NCBI RefSeq assembly: GCF_004402375.1
Contig: NZ_SOGJ01000005.1
Span: 1 to 64,000 of the forward strand
Direction of reading: 5' to 3'
DNA length: 64,000 bases
From: Cryobacterium breve
GTDB lineage: Bacteria > Actinomycetota > Actinomycetes > Actinomycetales > Microbacteriaceae
The notes under the pieces were generated by a model that was given only the letters and a program-made list of their open reading frames with translations, did no database searches and was not told the origin of the DNA. Positions 21,844 to 31,560 of this stretch are shown one piece after another (the stretch's first letter is position 1; each line of letters begins with the position of its first letter). Position numbers and translations under genes: made by a program.

Positions 21844-22623
21844 TCAGGTCTGGCAGCGTGGGCACCACGCGGTCACCCGCAGTTCGAGGTCCGAGCGGCC
21901 GAGCAGCCCACGCTGGACGGTGCCGCCACAGCGCCGGCACGGCTGGCCGGCCCGGCCGTAGACCCAGCTCTGCATGCCCCGGCGGGCATTGCCGGTCGTG
22001 ATCCGCTCCGTGCGATCACGGTTCGCCAGAATCAGGCGACGGGCCAAGGCCACGAGACCTGGGACATCCGTCACCTCGGCGACCGGGCGGGTCGGTAGCA
22101 GGCCCCGCAGGAAGCACAGCTCTGTGACGTACACGTTGCCGAGGCCTGCCAGGTTGCCCTGGTCAGCCAGCGCGACGGCGATGGGTTGGTCGGGCCGGCT
22201 CTCGAGGCGACGCACCACCTCCTCCGCGTGCCAATCGGGGCCGAGCAGGTCAGGTCCGAGATAGGCCAACAGATCGGCCTCAGCCTGGATCGGCACCACT
22301 TCGAGCAACCCGAGCTCGAAGCCCACGGCCACCCAGTCCGCCGTCTCGAGCACGATGCGCGCCTGAAAGGCGGGACGGCGCCACGCGCTCCCTGTGCGAT
22401 AGAGGTGCCACGAGCCCTCCATCTTCAGATGCGAATGGATGCTGGCTGTTCCCACGCGCATGAGCAGATGTTTGCCGCGACTGACCACTTCATGCACGGT
22501 CTGCCCGGTCAGGTCAACGGTGGCGAACGCGGGCACCCGCACATCGCAGCGGGTGAGCCGCGCTCCGTGCAGGGCCCGATCGAGGTTCTGCGCGGTGCGG
22601 TAGACGGTGTCGCCCTCAGGCAT
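21844..22623 (-). CDS. nei2: Endonuclease VIII-like DNA glycosylase (Nei2/Fpg family)
   Basis: Bifunctional glycosylase/AP lyase for oxidised bases. The 259 residues start with MPEGDTV, where Pro2 is the catalytic nucleophile after Met removal and Glu3 helps. A helix-two-turn-helix segment GNLAGLGNVYV lies near residue 165, and a C-terminal zinc finger carries CRRCG and CPRCQT. The MPEGD start points to the Nei rather than the Fpg branch. The ATG overlaps the lhr 3' end by eight bases, so the two repair genes form one unit. Confidence 0.93.
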   Translation of the reverse strand: MPEGDTVYRTAQNLDRALHGARLTRCDVRVPAFATVDLTGQTVHEVVSRGKHLLMRVGTASIHSHLKMEGSWHLYRTGSAWRRPAFQARIVLETADWVAVGFELGLLEVVPIQAEADLLAYLGPDLLGPDWHAEEVVRRLESRPDQPIAVALADQGNLAGLGNVYVTELCFLRGLLPTRPVAEVTDVPGLVALARRLILANRDRTERITTGNARRGMQSWVYGRAGQPCRRCGGTVQRGLLGRSDLELRVTAWCPRCQT

Positions 22624-25600
22624 GAAGCTTCAGCCCCCGCGGGGTGACGTCGAACCCTGACGCCTGCAGGGCGGCACCCACGGGGGTTCCGATCACGAAC
22701 ACCCCATTGACGGTTTCCACGCCGATCTTCGCGACCCGACCGGCGGTGACCGTGCGGGCGAGGGATACGGCGGCGGCCGTCACGGCGGCATCCGGTTCGG
22801 TGGCCGGCCTGCCTCCGGGCCGTGCCGGATCCGCTGGCGGGTCGAATGCGAGCACGGTCTTGCCGCCCCGCTCGACGTAGAGCACCAGAGCCCCGTCGAC
22901 GAGCACGACCAGAGCACCGGCCTTGCGCCCCGGGCGGTGCCCGGTTCCTTCGGGGAGCGGCGGCCAGGGCAGCACGGAACCATACGGGTTGGCCGGGTCG
23001 GTGGCGGCCAGGGTGACGGCGGCATGCTGCGGATGCTGCCCATCGGCCACGAAGGACCGCAACCGGTCGATCGTGCCGACCGTGGCGAACTGGGCTGCCC
23101 CGAGCCCCTCGATGAAGTAGCCGCGACGGCACCGGCCCACCTCCTCGAAACCGCTGAGGGTGCGGTAGGCCAGCGCGAACCCGCCGGTCACGCCCTCCCC
23201 CATCACCGCGCCGCGCGTGACGACGCCGTAGCGTTCGAGCAGGGTCTCGCCGAGGGCGTGCGCACGCCGGGTGGGCGAGTCGTCGGCGACCGGCACGATC
23301 GACCAGCGGCCGGACACTGTGGGTGGCCCGGTGCGGGAGGGCAGGGTTCCCCGCGCGGGGATCCGCCCACCGTGCAGCCGTGCCCGCGGGGCCGGCCGGC
23401 GGGTGCTGTGCGCCGCGCGCCCGCCGGAGAGCAGGGCGCGCACGGGAGCGAAGGTGTCGTTGCCCACCAGCCCCGCCCAGACCAGATCCCACAGGGCTGC
23501 GGCGAGGGCGGTGTCGTCCTGGCTGCCGACGGCATCCGCCAGTTGCCGGAAGAAGAAGCCTCCACCTCCGGCCAGGGTCGTCAGGATCTCCTGCTGCAGT
23601 GCCGTGGTCTCCAGCGGTGTGGGCAGCGGGAGGGTGAGCGGCGCGGTGTCGCGCAGGTGCAGGCTGACCCAGCCGTCATTGCCGGCCAGTGTGCCGGCGC
23701 CCGCCCAGAGCACCTCTCCGGTGTTGGTGAGCTCGTCGAGCAGTGCCGGCCGGTAGTCGGCGACGCGGGCAGGCAGCACGAGGGTCTCCCAGGCCGACGC
23801 GGGAATGCGCGCGCCCTCCAACTGCTCGATGACGGATGCGACGCCGTCGATCCCACGCAGGCGCCCCCCCACATGCTGCCAGGCCGGTAGGAATCGGCCC
23901 ATTGTCACCTGATCGACCGGCTCCACCTCGTGCCGCAGCGCGGCCAGGGACCGCCGGCGGAGACGGCGCAGCACCTCGGCGTCGCACCACTCGGGCCCGG
24001 AGCCGTGCGGGCGGAACTCACCCTCCATGAGACGGCGGGCTCCGGCGAGTCGGCGGAGCGCGACGTGGGCGACCGCGGGACCGAGTCCGAAGCGCGCGGC
24101 CACTTCGGCGAGCGTGAACGGGCCGTGGGTGCGGGCGTAACGGCTGACCAGGTCGCCCAGCGGGTCGGGCACCGGCTCAGTGAACACCGCCGGAACCCCC
24201 TGCGGCAGGGGAACACCGAGCGCGTCGCGGAGCCGTGCGGAGTCTTCGATGCCCGCCCACCACTGCTGGCCCGCGTACCCGACCGGGATGATGCGACGGG
24301 TGTCGACAAGCACCTGCAGGCCCTCGGCGGCGCCCGGGGACCCTTCCGGGTCGAGGCGGGCGGCCACTTCCGCGGTGGTGAGCGGCCCGAGGCCACGCAG
24401 CAGGTCGGCGATGCCTTCGATCCCCCGCGCCTTGCGGTCGGGGGCGAGTCGCTGCAGTTCCAGATCCGTCTGGTCGATCACGGCCGGGTCGAGCAGCTCC
24501 CGCAGCTCCACCCGGCCGAGCAACTCGGCGAGCAGGCTGGCGTCGAGCGAGAGGGCGGTCGCGCGGCGCTCGGCGAGCGGGGAATCCCCCTCGTACATGA
24601 ACGCGGCCACGTAGCCGAAGAGGAGGGTGCTCGCGAAGGGGCTGGCGGCATCCGTCTGCGTCTCGACCAAGCGCAGTGCCCGACTGTCGAGGCGGCGGGT
24701 CAGGGCCAGCAGCGCGGGCAGATCGTAGACATCCTGCAGGCACTCGCGCACGGTCTCGAGGATGATCGGGAAGGTCGGGAAGGCCCGGGCCACATCGAGC
24801 AGCTGCGCAGCCTTCTGACGCTGCTGCCACAATGGCGACCGGCGGCCCGGGTTGTACCGCGGGAGCAGCAGGGCCCGCGCGGCGCATTCCCGGAACCGAG
24901 CGGCGAACAGGGCCGACCCGCCGACCTCGTCGGTGACCAACTGTTCGAGCTCGGCGGGTTCGAAAACGAAAAGGGAGCTGCCGGGCGGGTCCGACTCGGT
25001 GTCGGGGATGCGCACGACGATGCCGTCGTCGCTGGCGACGCAGGCCCCGTCGAGTCCGTAGCGTTCCCGCACGCGGGCGCCAACCGCCAGGGCCCATGGC
25101 GCATGCACCTGGAGCCCGAACGGGGAGTGCAGCACGACCCGCCAGTCGCCGAGTTCATCGCGAAAGCGTTCGACGACGAGGGTGTGATCCGTCGGAAGGT
25201 GGCCGGTTGCGGCACGCTGCTCCGCCAGGAAGGCCAGCAGGTTGTCCACGGCCCGCTCGTCGAGGCCGCCGGCCCGGCAGCGAACCCGGGCTTCGTCAGC
25301 GGGCAGGGCCGACAGCTCCCGCAGGAACGCGCCGATCGCCTCGCCGAGCTCGGCGGGCCGGCCCAGGCCGTCGCCTTTCCAGAACGGGAGCCGCCCCGGC
25401 TCGCCGAATGCGGGAAGCACCAGCACCCGGTCGTGGGTGATCTCCTGGATGCGCCAGCTGGTCGTGCCGAGGGCGAAGACGTCTCCGACCCGGGACTCGT
25501 AGACCATCTCCTCGTCGAGTTCGCCGACCCGACGGCCCGTGGTCGCGTCGCCTCCGACCATGAAGACGCCGAACAGGCCCCGGTCGGGGATGGTGCCGCC

Positions 25601-27259
25601 ACTGGTTACCGCGAGACGCTGGGCGCCGGGACGGCCCGTGAGGATGCCGGTGTCCCGGTCCCAGACGATGCGCGGGCGCAGCTCTGCGAACTGATCGGAC
25701 GGGTACCGGCCGGCGAGCAGGTCGAGGGTGGCCTCATAGGCAGACCGCGGGAGCGAGTGAAAGGGCGCGGCGCGGCGCACGGTGTCGAACCATTCCTCGG
25801 CGTGGATGGGTTCCAGGGCTGTCGCCGCCACGGTCTGCTGGGCGAGGATATCAAGCGGGTTCGACGGCACCTGGAGAGATTCGATCAGCCCGGCGGCCAT
25901 GCGCTCGGCAGCGACGGCCGCATGGATGAGATCGGCCCGGTGCTTGGGGAAGATCACGCCGCGAGAGACCTCGCCCACCTGGTGACCGGCCCTGCCGATG
26001 CGTTGCAGCCCGCTCGCCACCGAGGGCGGAGACTCCACCTGTACGACCAGGTCGACGGCACCCATGTCGATTCCGAGCTCGAGGCTGGACGTTGCCACAA
26101 CGCAGCGCAGCCGCCCGGCCTTGAGATCGTCTTCGATCAGGGCCCGCTGCTCCTTGCTCACAGAGCCGTGGTGGGCTCGGGCGAGCAGTGGATCGGCTCC
26201 GTCGCTCTGGCCGCTCGCGCCCATGAGGACGGCCGGCGGACGGGACGCCGCGGCGCCGACCGGCACGAGCGCGGGCTCCAGAGCGTCCTCCAGGCGCTGC
26301 GCGTAGATCTCGTTGAAGCGCGCAGTAAGGCGTTCGGCCAGCCGGCGGGAGTTCGCGAAGACGATCGAGGAGGTGTGTGCCAGCACCTCGTCGACGATGG
26401 CCTCTTCCACATGAGGCCAGATGGATCCGGTCTGCGGGGCCGCCGCGGCCGTGGCCCCTTCCCGCAGCGGCACCGGGCCGACCTGGCTCATATCGTCGAC
26501 GGGAACGACAACGCTGAGGTCGAATCGTTTCGTCGACACGGGCGCCACGATCTCCACGGCCGCGGATCCGCCAAGGAACCGGGCTACCTCGGCCGCCGGA
26601 CGCACGGTGGCCGAGAGCCCGATGCGCTGCGCCGGATGCTCCAAGAGGTCGTCGAGCCGTTCCAGGGAGACGGCCAGGTGCGCACCACGCTTGCTGGCCG
26701 CGACCGCGTGCACCTCGTCGATGATCACCGTGTCGACACCGCGCAGAGATTCGCGCGCGGCCGAGGTGAGCATGAGGAACAGCGATTCAGGCGTCGTGAT
26801 GAGGATGTCGGGCGGCGTTTTGACCAGGCTGCGGCGCTCGGTGGCCGGGGTGTCCCCCGACCGCACCCCGACGGTCACCCGGGGCGGGGCGAAGCCGAGC
26901 CGCTCGGCGGCCTGGACAATGCCCACCAGCGGCGCTCGGAGATTGCGTTCCACATCGACGCCGAGGGCCTTGAGCGGCGAAATGTAGAGCACCCGGGTGC
27001 GCGGTGGTGCCAATGGTGCCGACACCGCCACCGATGCCTCCGCTCTAGCGGGCGCGGCGGCGGGCGCGGCCGCCAGGCGGTCGATGGCCCACAAGAAAGC
27101 CGCGAGGGTCTTGCCTGAACCGGTGGGCGCAACGACGAGCGCGTGCGAGCCGCGGGATATCGCGTCCCACGCCCCGAGCTGGGCCTCTGTGGGCGCGGCG
27201 AAGGCCTCGGCGAACCAGGCCCGGGTCGCCGGTGTGAATCGGTGCAGGACCTCGTTCAT
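22616..27259 (-). CDS. lhr: Large helicase-related protein Lhr
   Basis: A very large superfamily 2 DNA-dependent ATPase and 3'-5' helicase, 1547 residues, the size of actinobacterial full-length Lhr. The N-terminal core has Walker A APTGSGKT (about 40-48), the DEVH box IIDEVHAV (near 183), motif III LSATVRP, and motif VI QRIGRAGHQ. Winged-helix and Lhr-core domains follow, and the C-terminal half is the Lhr-CTD. Known family members unwind RNA:DNA hybrids and respond to DNA damage. It is coupled with nei2. No LexA-box-like site is visible upstream. Confidence 0.95.
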   Translation of the reverse strand: MNEVLHRFTPATRAWFAEAFAAPTEAQLGAWDAISRGSHALVVAPTGSGKTLAAFLWAIDRLAAAPAAAPARAEASVAVSAPLAPPRTRVLYISPLKALGVDVERNLRAPLVGIVQAAERLGFAPPRVTVGVRSGDTPATERRSLVKTPPDILITTPESLFLMLTSAARESLRGVDTVIIDEVHAVAASKRGAHLAVSLERLDDLLEHPAQRIGLSATVRPAAEVARFLGGSAAVEIVAPVSTKRFDLSVVVPVDDMSQVGPVPLREGATAAAAPQTGSIWPHVEEAIVDEVLAHTSSIVFANSRRLAERLTARFNEIYAQRLEDALEPALVPVGAAASRPPAVLMGASGQSDGADPLLARAHHGSVSKEQRALIEDDLKAGRLRCVVATSSLELGIDMGAVDLVVQVESPPSVASGLQRIGRAGHQVGEVSRGVIFPKHRADLIHAAVAAERMAAGLIESLQVPSNPLDILAQQTVAATALEPIHAEEWFDTVRRAAPFHSLPRSAYEATLDLLAGRYPSDQFAELRPRIVWDRDTGILTGRPGAQRLAVTSGGTIPDRGLFGVFMVGGDATTGRRVGELDEEMVYESRVGDVFALGTTSWRIQEITHDRVLVLPAFGEPGRLPFWKGDGLGRPAELGEAIGAFLRELSALPADEARVRCRAGGLDERAVDNLLAFLAEQRAATGHLPTDHTLVVERFRDELGDWRVVLHSPFGLQVHAPWALAVGARVRERYGLDGACVASDDGIVVRIPDTESDPPGSSLFVFEPAELEQLVTDEVGGSALFAARFRECAARALLLPRYNPGRRSPLWQQRQKAAQLLDVARAFPTFPIILETVRECLQDVYDLPALLALTRRLDSRALRLVETQTDAASPFASTLLFGYVAAFMYEGDSPLAERRATALSLDASLLAELLGRVELRELLDPAVIDQTDLELQRLAPDRKARGIEGIADLLRGLGPLTTAEVAARLDPEGSPGAAEGLQVLVDTRRIIPVGYAGQQWWAGIEDSARLRDALGVPLPQGVPAVFTEPVPDPLGDLVSRYARTHGPFTLAEVAARFGLGPAVAHVALRRLAGARRLMEGEFRPHGSGPEWCDAEVLRRLRRRSLAALRHEVEPVDQVTMGRFLPAWQHVGGRLRGIDGVASVIEQLEGARIPASAWETLVLPARVADYRPALLDELTNTGEVLWAGAGTLAGNDGWVSLHLRDTAPLTLPLPTPLETTALQQEILTTLAGGGGFFFRQLADAVGSQDDTALAAALWDLVWAGLVGNDTFAPVRALLSGGRAAHSTRRPAPRARLHGGRIPARGTLPSRTGPPTVSGRWSIVPVADDSPTRRAHALGETLLERYGVVTRGAVMGEGVTGGFALAYRTLSGFEEVGRCRRGYFIEGLGAAQFATVGTIDRLRSFVADGQHPQHAAVTLAATDPANPYGSVLPWPPLPEGTGHRPGRKAGALVVLVDGALVLYVERGGKTVLAFDPPADPARPGGRPATEPDAAVTAAAVSLARTVTAGRVAKIGVETVNGVFVIGTPVGAALQASGFDVTPRGLKLHA

Positions 27260-27301
27260 ACAACCATCCTCGTCGATAGGACTGACAACACCCCTGGAAC
27301 C

Positions 27302-27378
27302 AATTCGACGGAGATTTTGGGGCCCGCACCCGTTTTTGACCCCAAATGCGGTGGTTCGGCGTGAATCTGCGTCGAATT
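27302..27378. repeat. Palindromic dispersed repeat, copy 1
   Basis: Arms AATTCGACGGAGATT (27302-27316) and AATCTGCGTCGAATT (27364-27378) are inverted with one mismatch over 15 bp. Inside them TTTGGGG (27316-27322) faces CCCCAAA (27340-27346). A second copy with the same outer arm lies at 62759-62835. It sits between the lhr start and the SseB-domain gene stop, and looks like a REP or miniature inverted-repeat element. No transposase is nearby. Confidence 0.75.
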
Positions 27379-27428
27379 CGTCAGGGCGCGACTGTAACGC
27401 GGGACACGGGACGATGGATGCGGCACAC

Positions 27429-28229
27429 CTATGCGGAGGGGACGAGCTGCACGGTGAGCGAGTCGACCTGCGTGGCGATCAGGTCGCTCGCCGACCAGCG
27501 CGCGGCGAGCCGGGCCAAAGTGGCGTCGAGCTCGGTGCGGGTCAGCCCGTCGACGAGTTCGAGGCGCACGATCAGTTCCGGTCCGGCGAGCCGGCCACCG
27601 GGGTCGCCGGGAGCCAGCTCCACCCCGAGCACGCTCAGCTCGGAGGCGATGGACTCCGCGAAGGCATCCGCGACGGGGCGGCTGGCATAACTCGGGGTCC
27701 AGGGCAGCGATTGGGCGATGGCCCATAGGGCGGGGCGCCGCACCACGAACTCGGTGGTCGCGGTCGGATCGAGAACAACCAGGTCGGTGTTCTCCTGCGC
27801 TGCGGCGAGGGCGACGCGCACGCCGTCGGAGGGCACGGGACGGGCCTCGGTGTTCCAGGACGCCATCGCGGCGACCGACGAGAACACCGGCAGCACCGTG
27901 CGTCCGTCGGGACCGACCACGGTGATGATCGACAATTCCTGGGTCTTGTCGACGACGAGTCCGGCGTCGGTCACGCCCGACTCACCGAGTTCGGTGACCA
28001 GGGGAACGAGTAGGCGCGAGCCACGGATAGCGTCGATCACCGTCTCCTCGCCCGCTTCCCGTGCCTGAAAACGGCGCACAGCGTCCAGCAGAGGTGCGGG
28101 CGCGAGACCGTCGTCGTCGGAGTGCAGACTCGGCGCGAACGTGCGCCCTGCCCACGGCTGCCCGGCCGAGTCGCCGCCGCCGGGACCGCCGGACAGGCCG
28201 GTGGAGCCGAGGTTACGCGCCCGCGACAT
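27429..28229 (-). CDS. SseB-domain protein downstream of priA
   Basis: A 266-residue protein with an SseB N-terminal-type domain (LLDAVRRFQ..., then [14 protein letters not shown] at mid-length); its function is unknown. An N-terminal glycine-rich linker (about 1-35) precedes the fold. The ATG at 28229 overlaps the priA stop by 17 bases, so it is the last gene of the his cluster. Genes of this type are often found downstream of hisA in actinobacteria, but no role in histidine synthesis is established. Confidence 0.75.
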   Translation of the reverse strand: MSRARNLGSTGLSGGPGGGDSAGQPWAGRTFAPSLHSDDDGLAPAPLLDAVRRFQAREAGEETVIDAIRGSRLLVPLVTELGESGVTDAGLVVDKTQELSIITVVGPDGRTVLPVFSSVAAMASWNTEARPVPSDGVRVALAAAQENTDLVVLDPTATTEFVVRRPALWAIAQSLPWTPSYASRPVADAFAESIASELSVLGVELAPGDPGGRLAGPELIVRLELVDGLTRTELDATLARLAARWSASDLIATQVDSLTVQLVPSA

Positions 28230-28959
28230 CCAGCGCCTCGCCCAAGGTGAATGCTCCCGCGTACAGGGCCTTGCCGACGATGGCACCCTCGAGACCGAGA
28301 GGAACCAGCTCACGTAGCGCGCGGAGGTCGTCCAGGCTGGAAATGCCGCCGGATGCGACGACCGGGCGGTCAGTGCGTTCCATGACCTGGCGGAGCAGGT
28401 CGATGTTGGGTCCCTGCAGCGTGCCGTCCTTGGTCACGTCGGTGACGACGTAGCGCGAGCAACCGGCTTCTTCGAGGCGGGCCAGCACCTGCCAGAGGTC
28501 GCCACCCTCCTTGGTCCAGCCGCGCGCGGCGAGGGTCGTTCCGCGCACGTCGAGCCCGACGGCGACGGCGTCACCGTGCCGAGCGATGATTTGGGCGGCC
28601 CACATGGGGTTCTCCAGCGCGGCGGTGCCGAGGTTGATCCGGCTGACACCCGCATTCAGTGCCGCGTCCAGGGACGCGTCGTCGCGGATGCCGCCGGACA
28701 GCTCGATCTTCACGCCCGTGACCTCCCGGATCACGGTGCGGATGACATCCGTGTTGTTACCGCGACCGAACGCCGCGTCGAGGTCGACGAGGTGGATCCA
28801 CTCGGCGCCCTGGCGGGCCCAATCGAGGGCTGCCTCGACGGGATCACCGTAGTTGGTCTCCGTGCCGGCCTCACCCTGGGTCAGGCGCACCGCCTTGCCG
28901 TCGGCAACGTCGACGGCGGGCAGCAGCACGAGACGGGGGGAAAGATTGTTCGCAGTCAT
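28213..28959 (-). CDS. priA: Phosphoribosyl isomerase (HisA/PriA)
   Basis: TIM-barrel isomerase for ProFAR in histidine synthesis; the actinobacterial PriA form also performs the TrpF step of tryptophan synthesis. The 248 residues show the N-terminal aspartate motif [12 protein letters not shown], the phosphate-binding SGGIRDD and ASGGISS loops, and the second aspartate in [14 protein letters not shown]. Dual activity is inferred from lineage and motif, since no separate trpF is in view. It follows hisH after a 55-base gap. Confidence 0.93.
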   Translation of the reverse strand: MTANNLSPRLVLLPAVDVADGKAVRLTQGEAGTETNYGDPVEAALDWARQGAEWIHLVDLDAAFGRGNNTDVIRTVIREVTGVKIELSGGIRDDASLDAALNAGVSRINLGTAALENPMWAAQIIARHGDAVAVGLDVRGTTLAARGWTKEGGDLWQVLARLEEAGCSRYVVTDVTKDGTLQGPNIDLLRQVMERTDRPVVASGGISSLDDLRALRELVPLGLEGAIVGKALYAGAFTLGEALDVAGA

Positions 28960-29014
28960 GGGTGTCCTCGATTGGGAATGGTCGCGGCGACCGGTTGAGT
29001 CAGGAGAAGGGAAG

Positions 29015-29647
29015 TTAGTCGTGGAGCGTGCCGAGCCAGTTGGACAGCAAACGGATGCCGGCCTCGCCGGATTTCTCCGGGTGGAACTGGGTGGCCGTGA
29101 GCGGTCCGTTCTCGATGGCTGCCAGAAACGGCTGCCCGTGCTCGGACCAGGTGAGGACCGGCTTCGGAAACGGCGGCATGACGTCGAGAGTCCAGGCGTG
29201 AGCGGCGTACGAGTGCACGAAGTAGAAGCGTTCCTGCTCGATCCCGCGGAACAAGGCCGAGCTTTCTCCCGGCGAGACCGTGTCCCATCCCATGTGCGGC
29301 AGAACGGGGGCGTCCAGCCGGGTGACCGTGCCGGGCCATTCGCCCAGGCCCTCCGTATCGATTCCTCGTTCGACTCCGTGCTCGAACATGATCTGCATGC
29401 CCACGCAAATGCCGAGCACCGGGCGTCCGCCCGCGATCCGGCGGTCGATGATTTCGTCGCCCCGCACCGCCGTCAGCGCCTGCATCACGGCACTGAACGC
29501 CCCCACGCCGGGTACGACCAGACCGTCGGCCTCGAGCGCCCGACGACGGTCGCTGGTCAGCGTGACGTGGGCCCCGGCCAGTTCGAGCGCTTTGACGGCG
29601 GAGTGCACGTTGCCCGTCCCGTAGTCGAAGACGACGACGTTGGTCAC
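29015..29647 (-). CDS. hisH: Imidazole glycerol phosphate synthase, glutaminase subunit
   Basis: Class I glutamine amidotransferase feeding ammonia to HisF. The 210 residues carry the nucleophile in [10 protein letters not shown] (cysteine near 83) and the C-terminal histidine/glutamate pair in [13 protein letters not shown]. The GTG overlaps the hisB stop (GTGA). Its partner hisF is not adjacent; it must lie elsewhere in the genome. Confidence 0.95.
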   Translation of the reverse strand: MTNVVVFDYGTGNVHSAVKALELAGAHVTLTSDRRRALEADGLVVPGVGAFSAVMQALTAVRGDEIIDRRIAGGRPVLGICVGMQIMFEHGVERGIDTEGLGEWPGTVTRLDAPVLPHMGWDTVSPGESSALFRGIEQERFYFVHSYAAHAWTLDVMPPFPKPVLTWSEHGQPFLAAIENGPLTATQFHPEKSGEAGIRLLSNWLGTLHD

Positions 29648-30267
29648 AGGGCACCCTTGGTGGACGGAATACCGGCGACCAGCGGATCAAACGCCTTCGC
29701 CTGCCGGAACGCCCGAGCGAAAGCCTTGAACTCCGCTTCGGCGATGTGATGCGGGTCGCGGCCGCCCTGCACCGTGACGTGCACGGTGAGTCCGGCGTTG
29801 AAGGCCACGGCCTCGAACACGTGGCGCACCATCGAGCCGGTGAAGTGGCCGCCGATCAGGTGGTATTCGAAACCCGCCGGTTCGCCTCGGTGTACGAGGT
29901 ATGGGCGTCCGGAGATGTCGACGACGGCCTGCACGAGCGCCTCATCGAGCGGCACGAGGGCGTCGCCGTACCGGGAGATGCCGGACTTGTCCCCGAGGGC
30001 CTGTTTGATGGCCTGTCCGAGCAGGATGCCGACGTCTTCGACGGTGTGGTGCACGTCGATCTCGATGTCACCGCGCGCCCGCACGGTGAGGTCAGTCAGC
30101 GAGTGCTTCGCGAACGCGGTCAGCAGGTGGTCGTAGAACGGAACCGAGGTCTGAATGTCGGACTCACCGGTACCGTCGAGGTTGAGCGACAAGTCGATGC
30201 TGGACTCGCTCGTCTCCCGCTGCAGGTGGGCGAAACGGGGCGGAGTGGTCACGGAGGAGAAGCTCAT
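29644..30267 (-). CDS. hisB: Imidazoleglycerol-phosphate dehydratase
   Basis: Mn-dependent dehydratase of the sixth histidine step. The 207 residues hold the paired metal-binding motifs DVHHTVED and [16 protein letters not shown], typical of the single-domain HisB. The ATG at 30267 is 26 bases after hisC. Its stop overlaps the hisH GTG. Confidence 0.96.
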   Translation of the reverse strand: MSFSSVTTPPRFAHLQRETSESSIDLSLNLDGTGESDIQTSVPFYDHLLTAFAKHSLTDLTVRARGDIEIDVHHTVEDVGILLGQAIKQALGDKSGISRYGDALVPLDEALVQAVVDISGRPYLVHRGEPAGFEYHLIGGHFTGSMVRHVFEAVAFNAGLTVHVTVQGGRDPHHIAEAEFKAFARAFRQAKAFDPLVAGIPSTKGAL

Positions 30268-30293
30268 GCGCCTAGTTTATTGGCCCGGGCGGG

Positions 30294-31382
30294 TCACGGG
30301 TGCCCGAGCGCTTCGAGGGCCGTGAGGAAAGCCGTTGTCTCCGCTTCGGTTCCGGCGCTGACGCGCAAGTGGCCGGGGATGCCGACGTCTCGCACGAGGA
30401 CGCCGTCGGCCAGCAGGGCCTCGAACGTGGCCCGCGGATCTTCGACCCCGCCGAACAACACGAAGTTGCTCGAGCTCCGCAGTGGCGCGTAACCGAGGAA
30501 GGTCAGCTCACTGGTAATGCGCTCACGCTGAGAACGGATGTCATCGACCATCGCGAGCATCGCCGGGGTGTGGGCGAGAGCGGCTACCGCGGCCGCCTGA
30601 GTGAGCGCCGACAGGTGGTAGGGCAGGCGCACCAAGCGCAGCGCATCCGTCACGGCCGGGTCGGCGGCCAGATACCCGACTCGAGCACCTGCAAACGCGA
30701 ACGCCTTGCTCATGGTGCGGGAGACCAGCAGACGTTCCCGGCCGGGCAGCAGGCTCAGGGCGCTGGGGGAATCGGTCGGACCGAACTCATAGTAGGCCTC
30801 GTCTACGACCACGATACCGTCGGTCGCGTCGTAGACCGCGGCGATAGTGTCCAGCGACAGTGGCGTGCCCGTGGGGTTGTTCGGCGAGCACAGGAAGACG
30901 AGGTCTGGGGCGACCCGGTTAACCCACTCGACGGCCGTGGCCGGGCTGAGTTCAAAATCTGCATCGCGCTCGCCTGCGATCCAACGGGTACCGGTTCCGG
31001 AGGCGAGCAGGGAATACATCGAATATGTCGGCGCAAACCCGAGCACGGTCCTCCCGGAACCCCCGAAGGCCTGCAGCACCTGCTGCAGCACCTCGTTGGA
31101 ACCGTTCGCCGCCCAGATGTTCTTACGGGTCAGGCCGTGGCCGAGGTACCGGGCGAGGGAATCGCGCAGTTCCGTGAACTCTCGATCGGGATACCGGTTG
31201 ACGGTTCTCACCGCGACCGCCAGCGCGGCGACGATGCCCTGTGCCACATCGTCCGGGATGCCGTGCGTGTTCTCATTCACATTGAGAGCCACCGGCACGT
31301 GCAGCTGGGGGGCCCCGTAGGGAGTGAGTCCGCGCAGATTATCGCGGAGGGGCAGGTCGTTGAGACTGGTCACTCCCCCCAT
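30294..31382 (-). CDS. hisC: Histidinol-phosphate aminotransferase
   Basis: PLP enzyme for the seventh step. The 362 residues include the PLP lysine in SRTMSKAFAFAGARVGYL and the conserved NENTHG and CSPNNPTGTP segments. The ATG at 31382 has no obvious Shine-Dalgarno sequence; a GTG three codons in is an alternative. It is the first gene of the his cluster, just downstream of the minisatellite that follows the LysM gene. Confidence 0.94.
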   Translation of the reverse strand: MGGVTSLNDLPLRDNLRGLTPYGAPQLHVPVALNVNENTHGIPDDVAQGIVAALAVAVRTVNRYPDREFTELRDSLARYLGHGLTRKNIWAANGSNEVLQQVLQAFGGSGRTVLGFAPTYSMYSLLASGTGTRWIAGERDADFELSPATAVEWVNRVAPDLVFLCSPNNPTGTPLSLDTIAAVYDATDGIVVVDEAYYEFGPTDSPSALSLLPGRERLLVSRTMSKAFAFAGARVGYLAADPAVTDALRLVRLPYHLSALTQAAAVAALAHTPAMLAMVDDIRSQRERITSELTFLGYAPLRSSSNFVLFGGVEDPRATFEALLADGVLVRDVGIPGHLRVSAGTEAETTAFLTALEALGHP

Positions 31383-31410
31383 GTTACCGGGGAGTCCGGT
31401 TCCGCAGGAT

Positions 31411-31560
31411 CAGCACTCGTTCAGTCAGCACTCATCGGATCAGAACTCGTCGGATCAGCACTCATCGGATCAGCACTCATCGGATCAGAAATTGTCGGAT
31501 CAGAACTTGTCGGATCAGCACTCGTCGGATCGGCACGTGTCGGATCAGAACTCGTTCGGC
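31411..31560 (-). repeat. 15-bp minisatellite after the LysM gene
   Basis: Nine 15-bp units near CAGCACTCATCGGAT run from 31411 to 31545, followed by a related tenth unit CAGAACTCGTTCGGC (31546-31560) that is the last codons of the LysM gene. On the gene strand nearly every unit repeats TGA in the gene's own frame, so the array is a series of duplicated stop codons. It probably grew by slippage from the gene's 3' end. It is not a CRISPR array: there are no spacers. Confidence 0.85.

Noticed and set aside
23930-27118. A 1062-codon open frame antisense to lhr
   Set aside because: It is the codon-bias shadow of a high-GC gene on the opposite strand; no recognisable domain, biased composition, and the sense gene is a complete Lhr.
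31411-31545. CRISPR-like repeat array
   Set aside because: The repeats are contiguous 15-bp units with no spacers, so this is a minisatellite.
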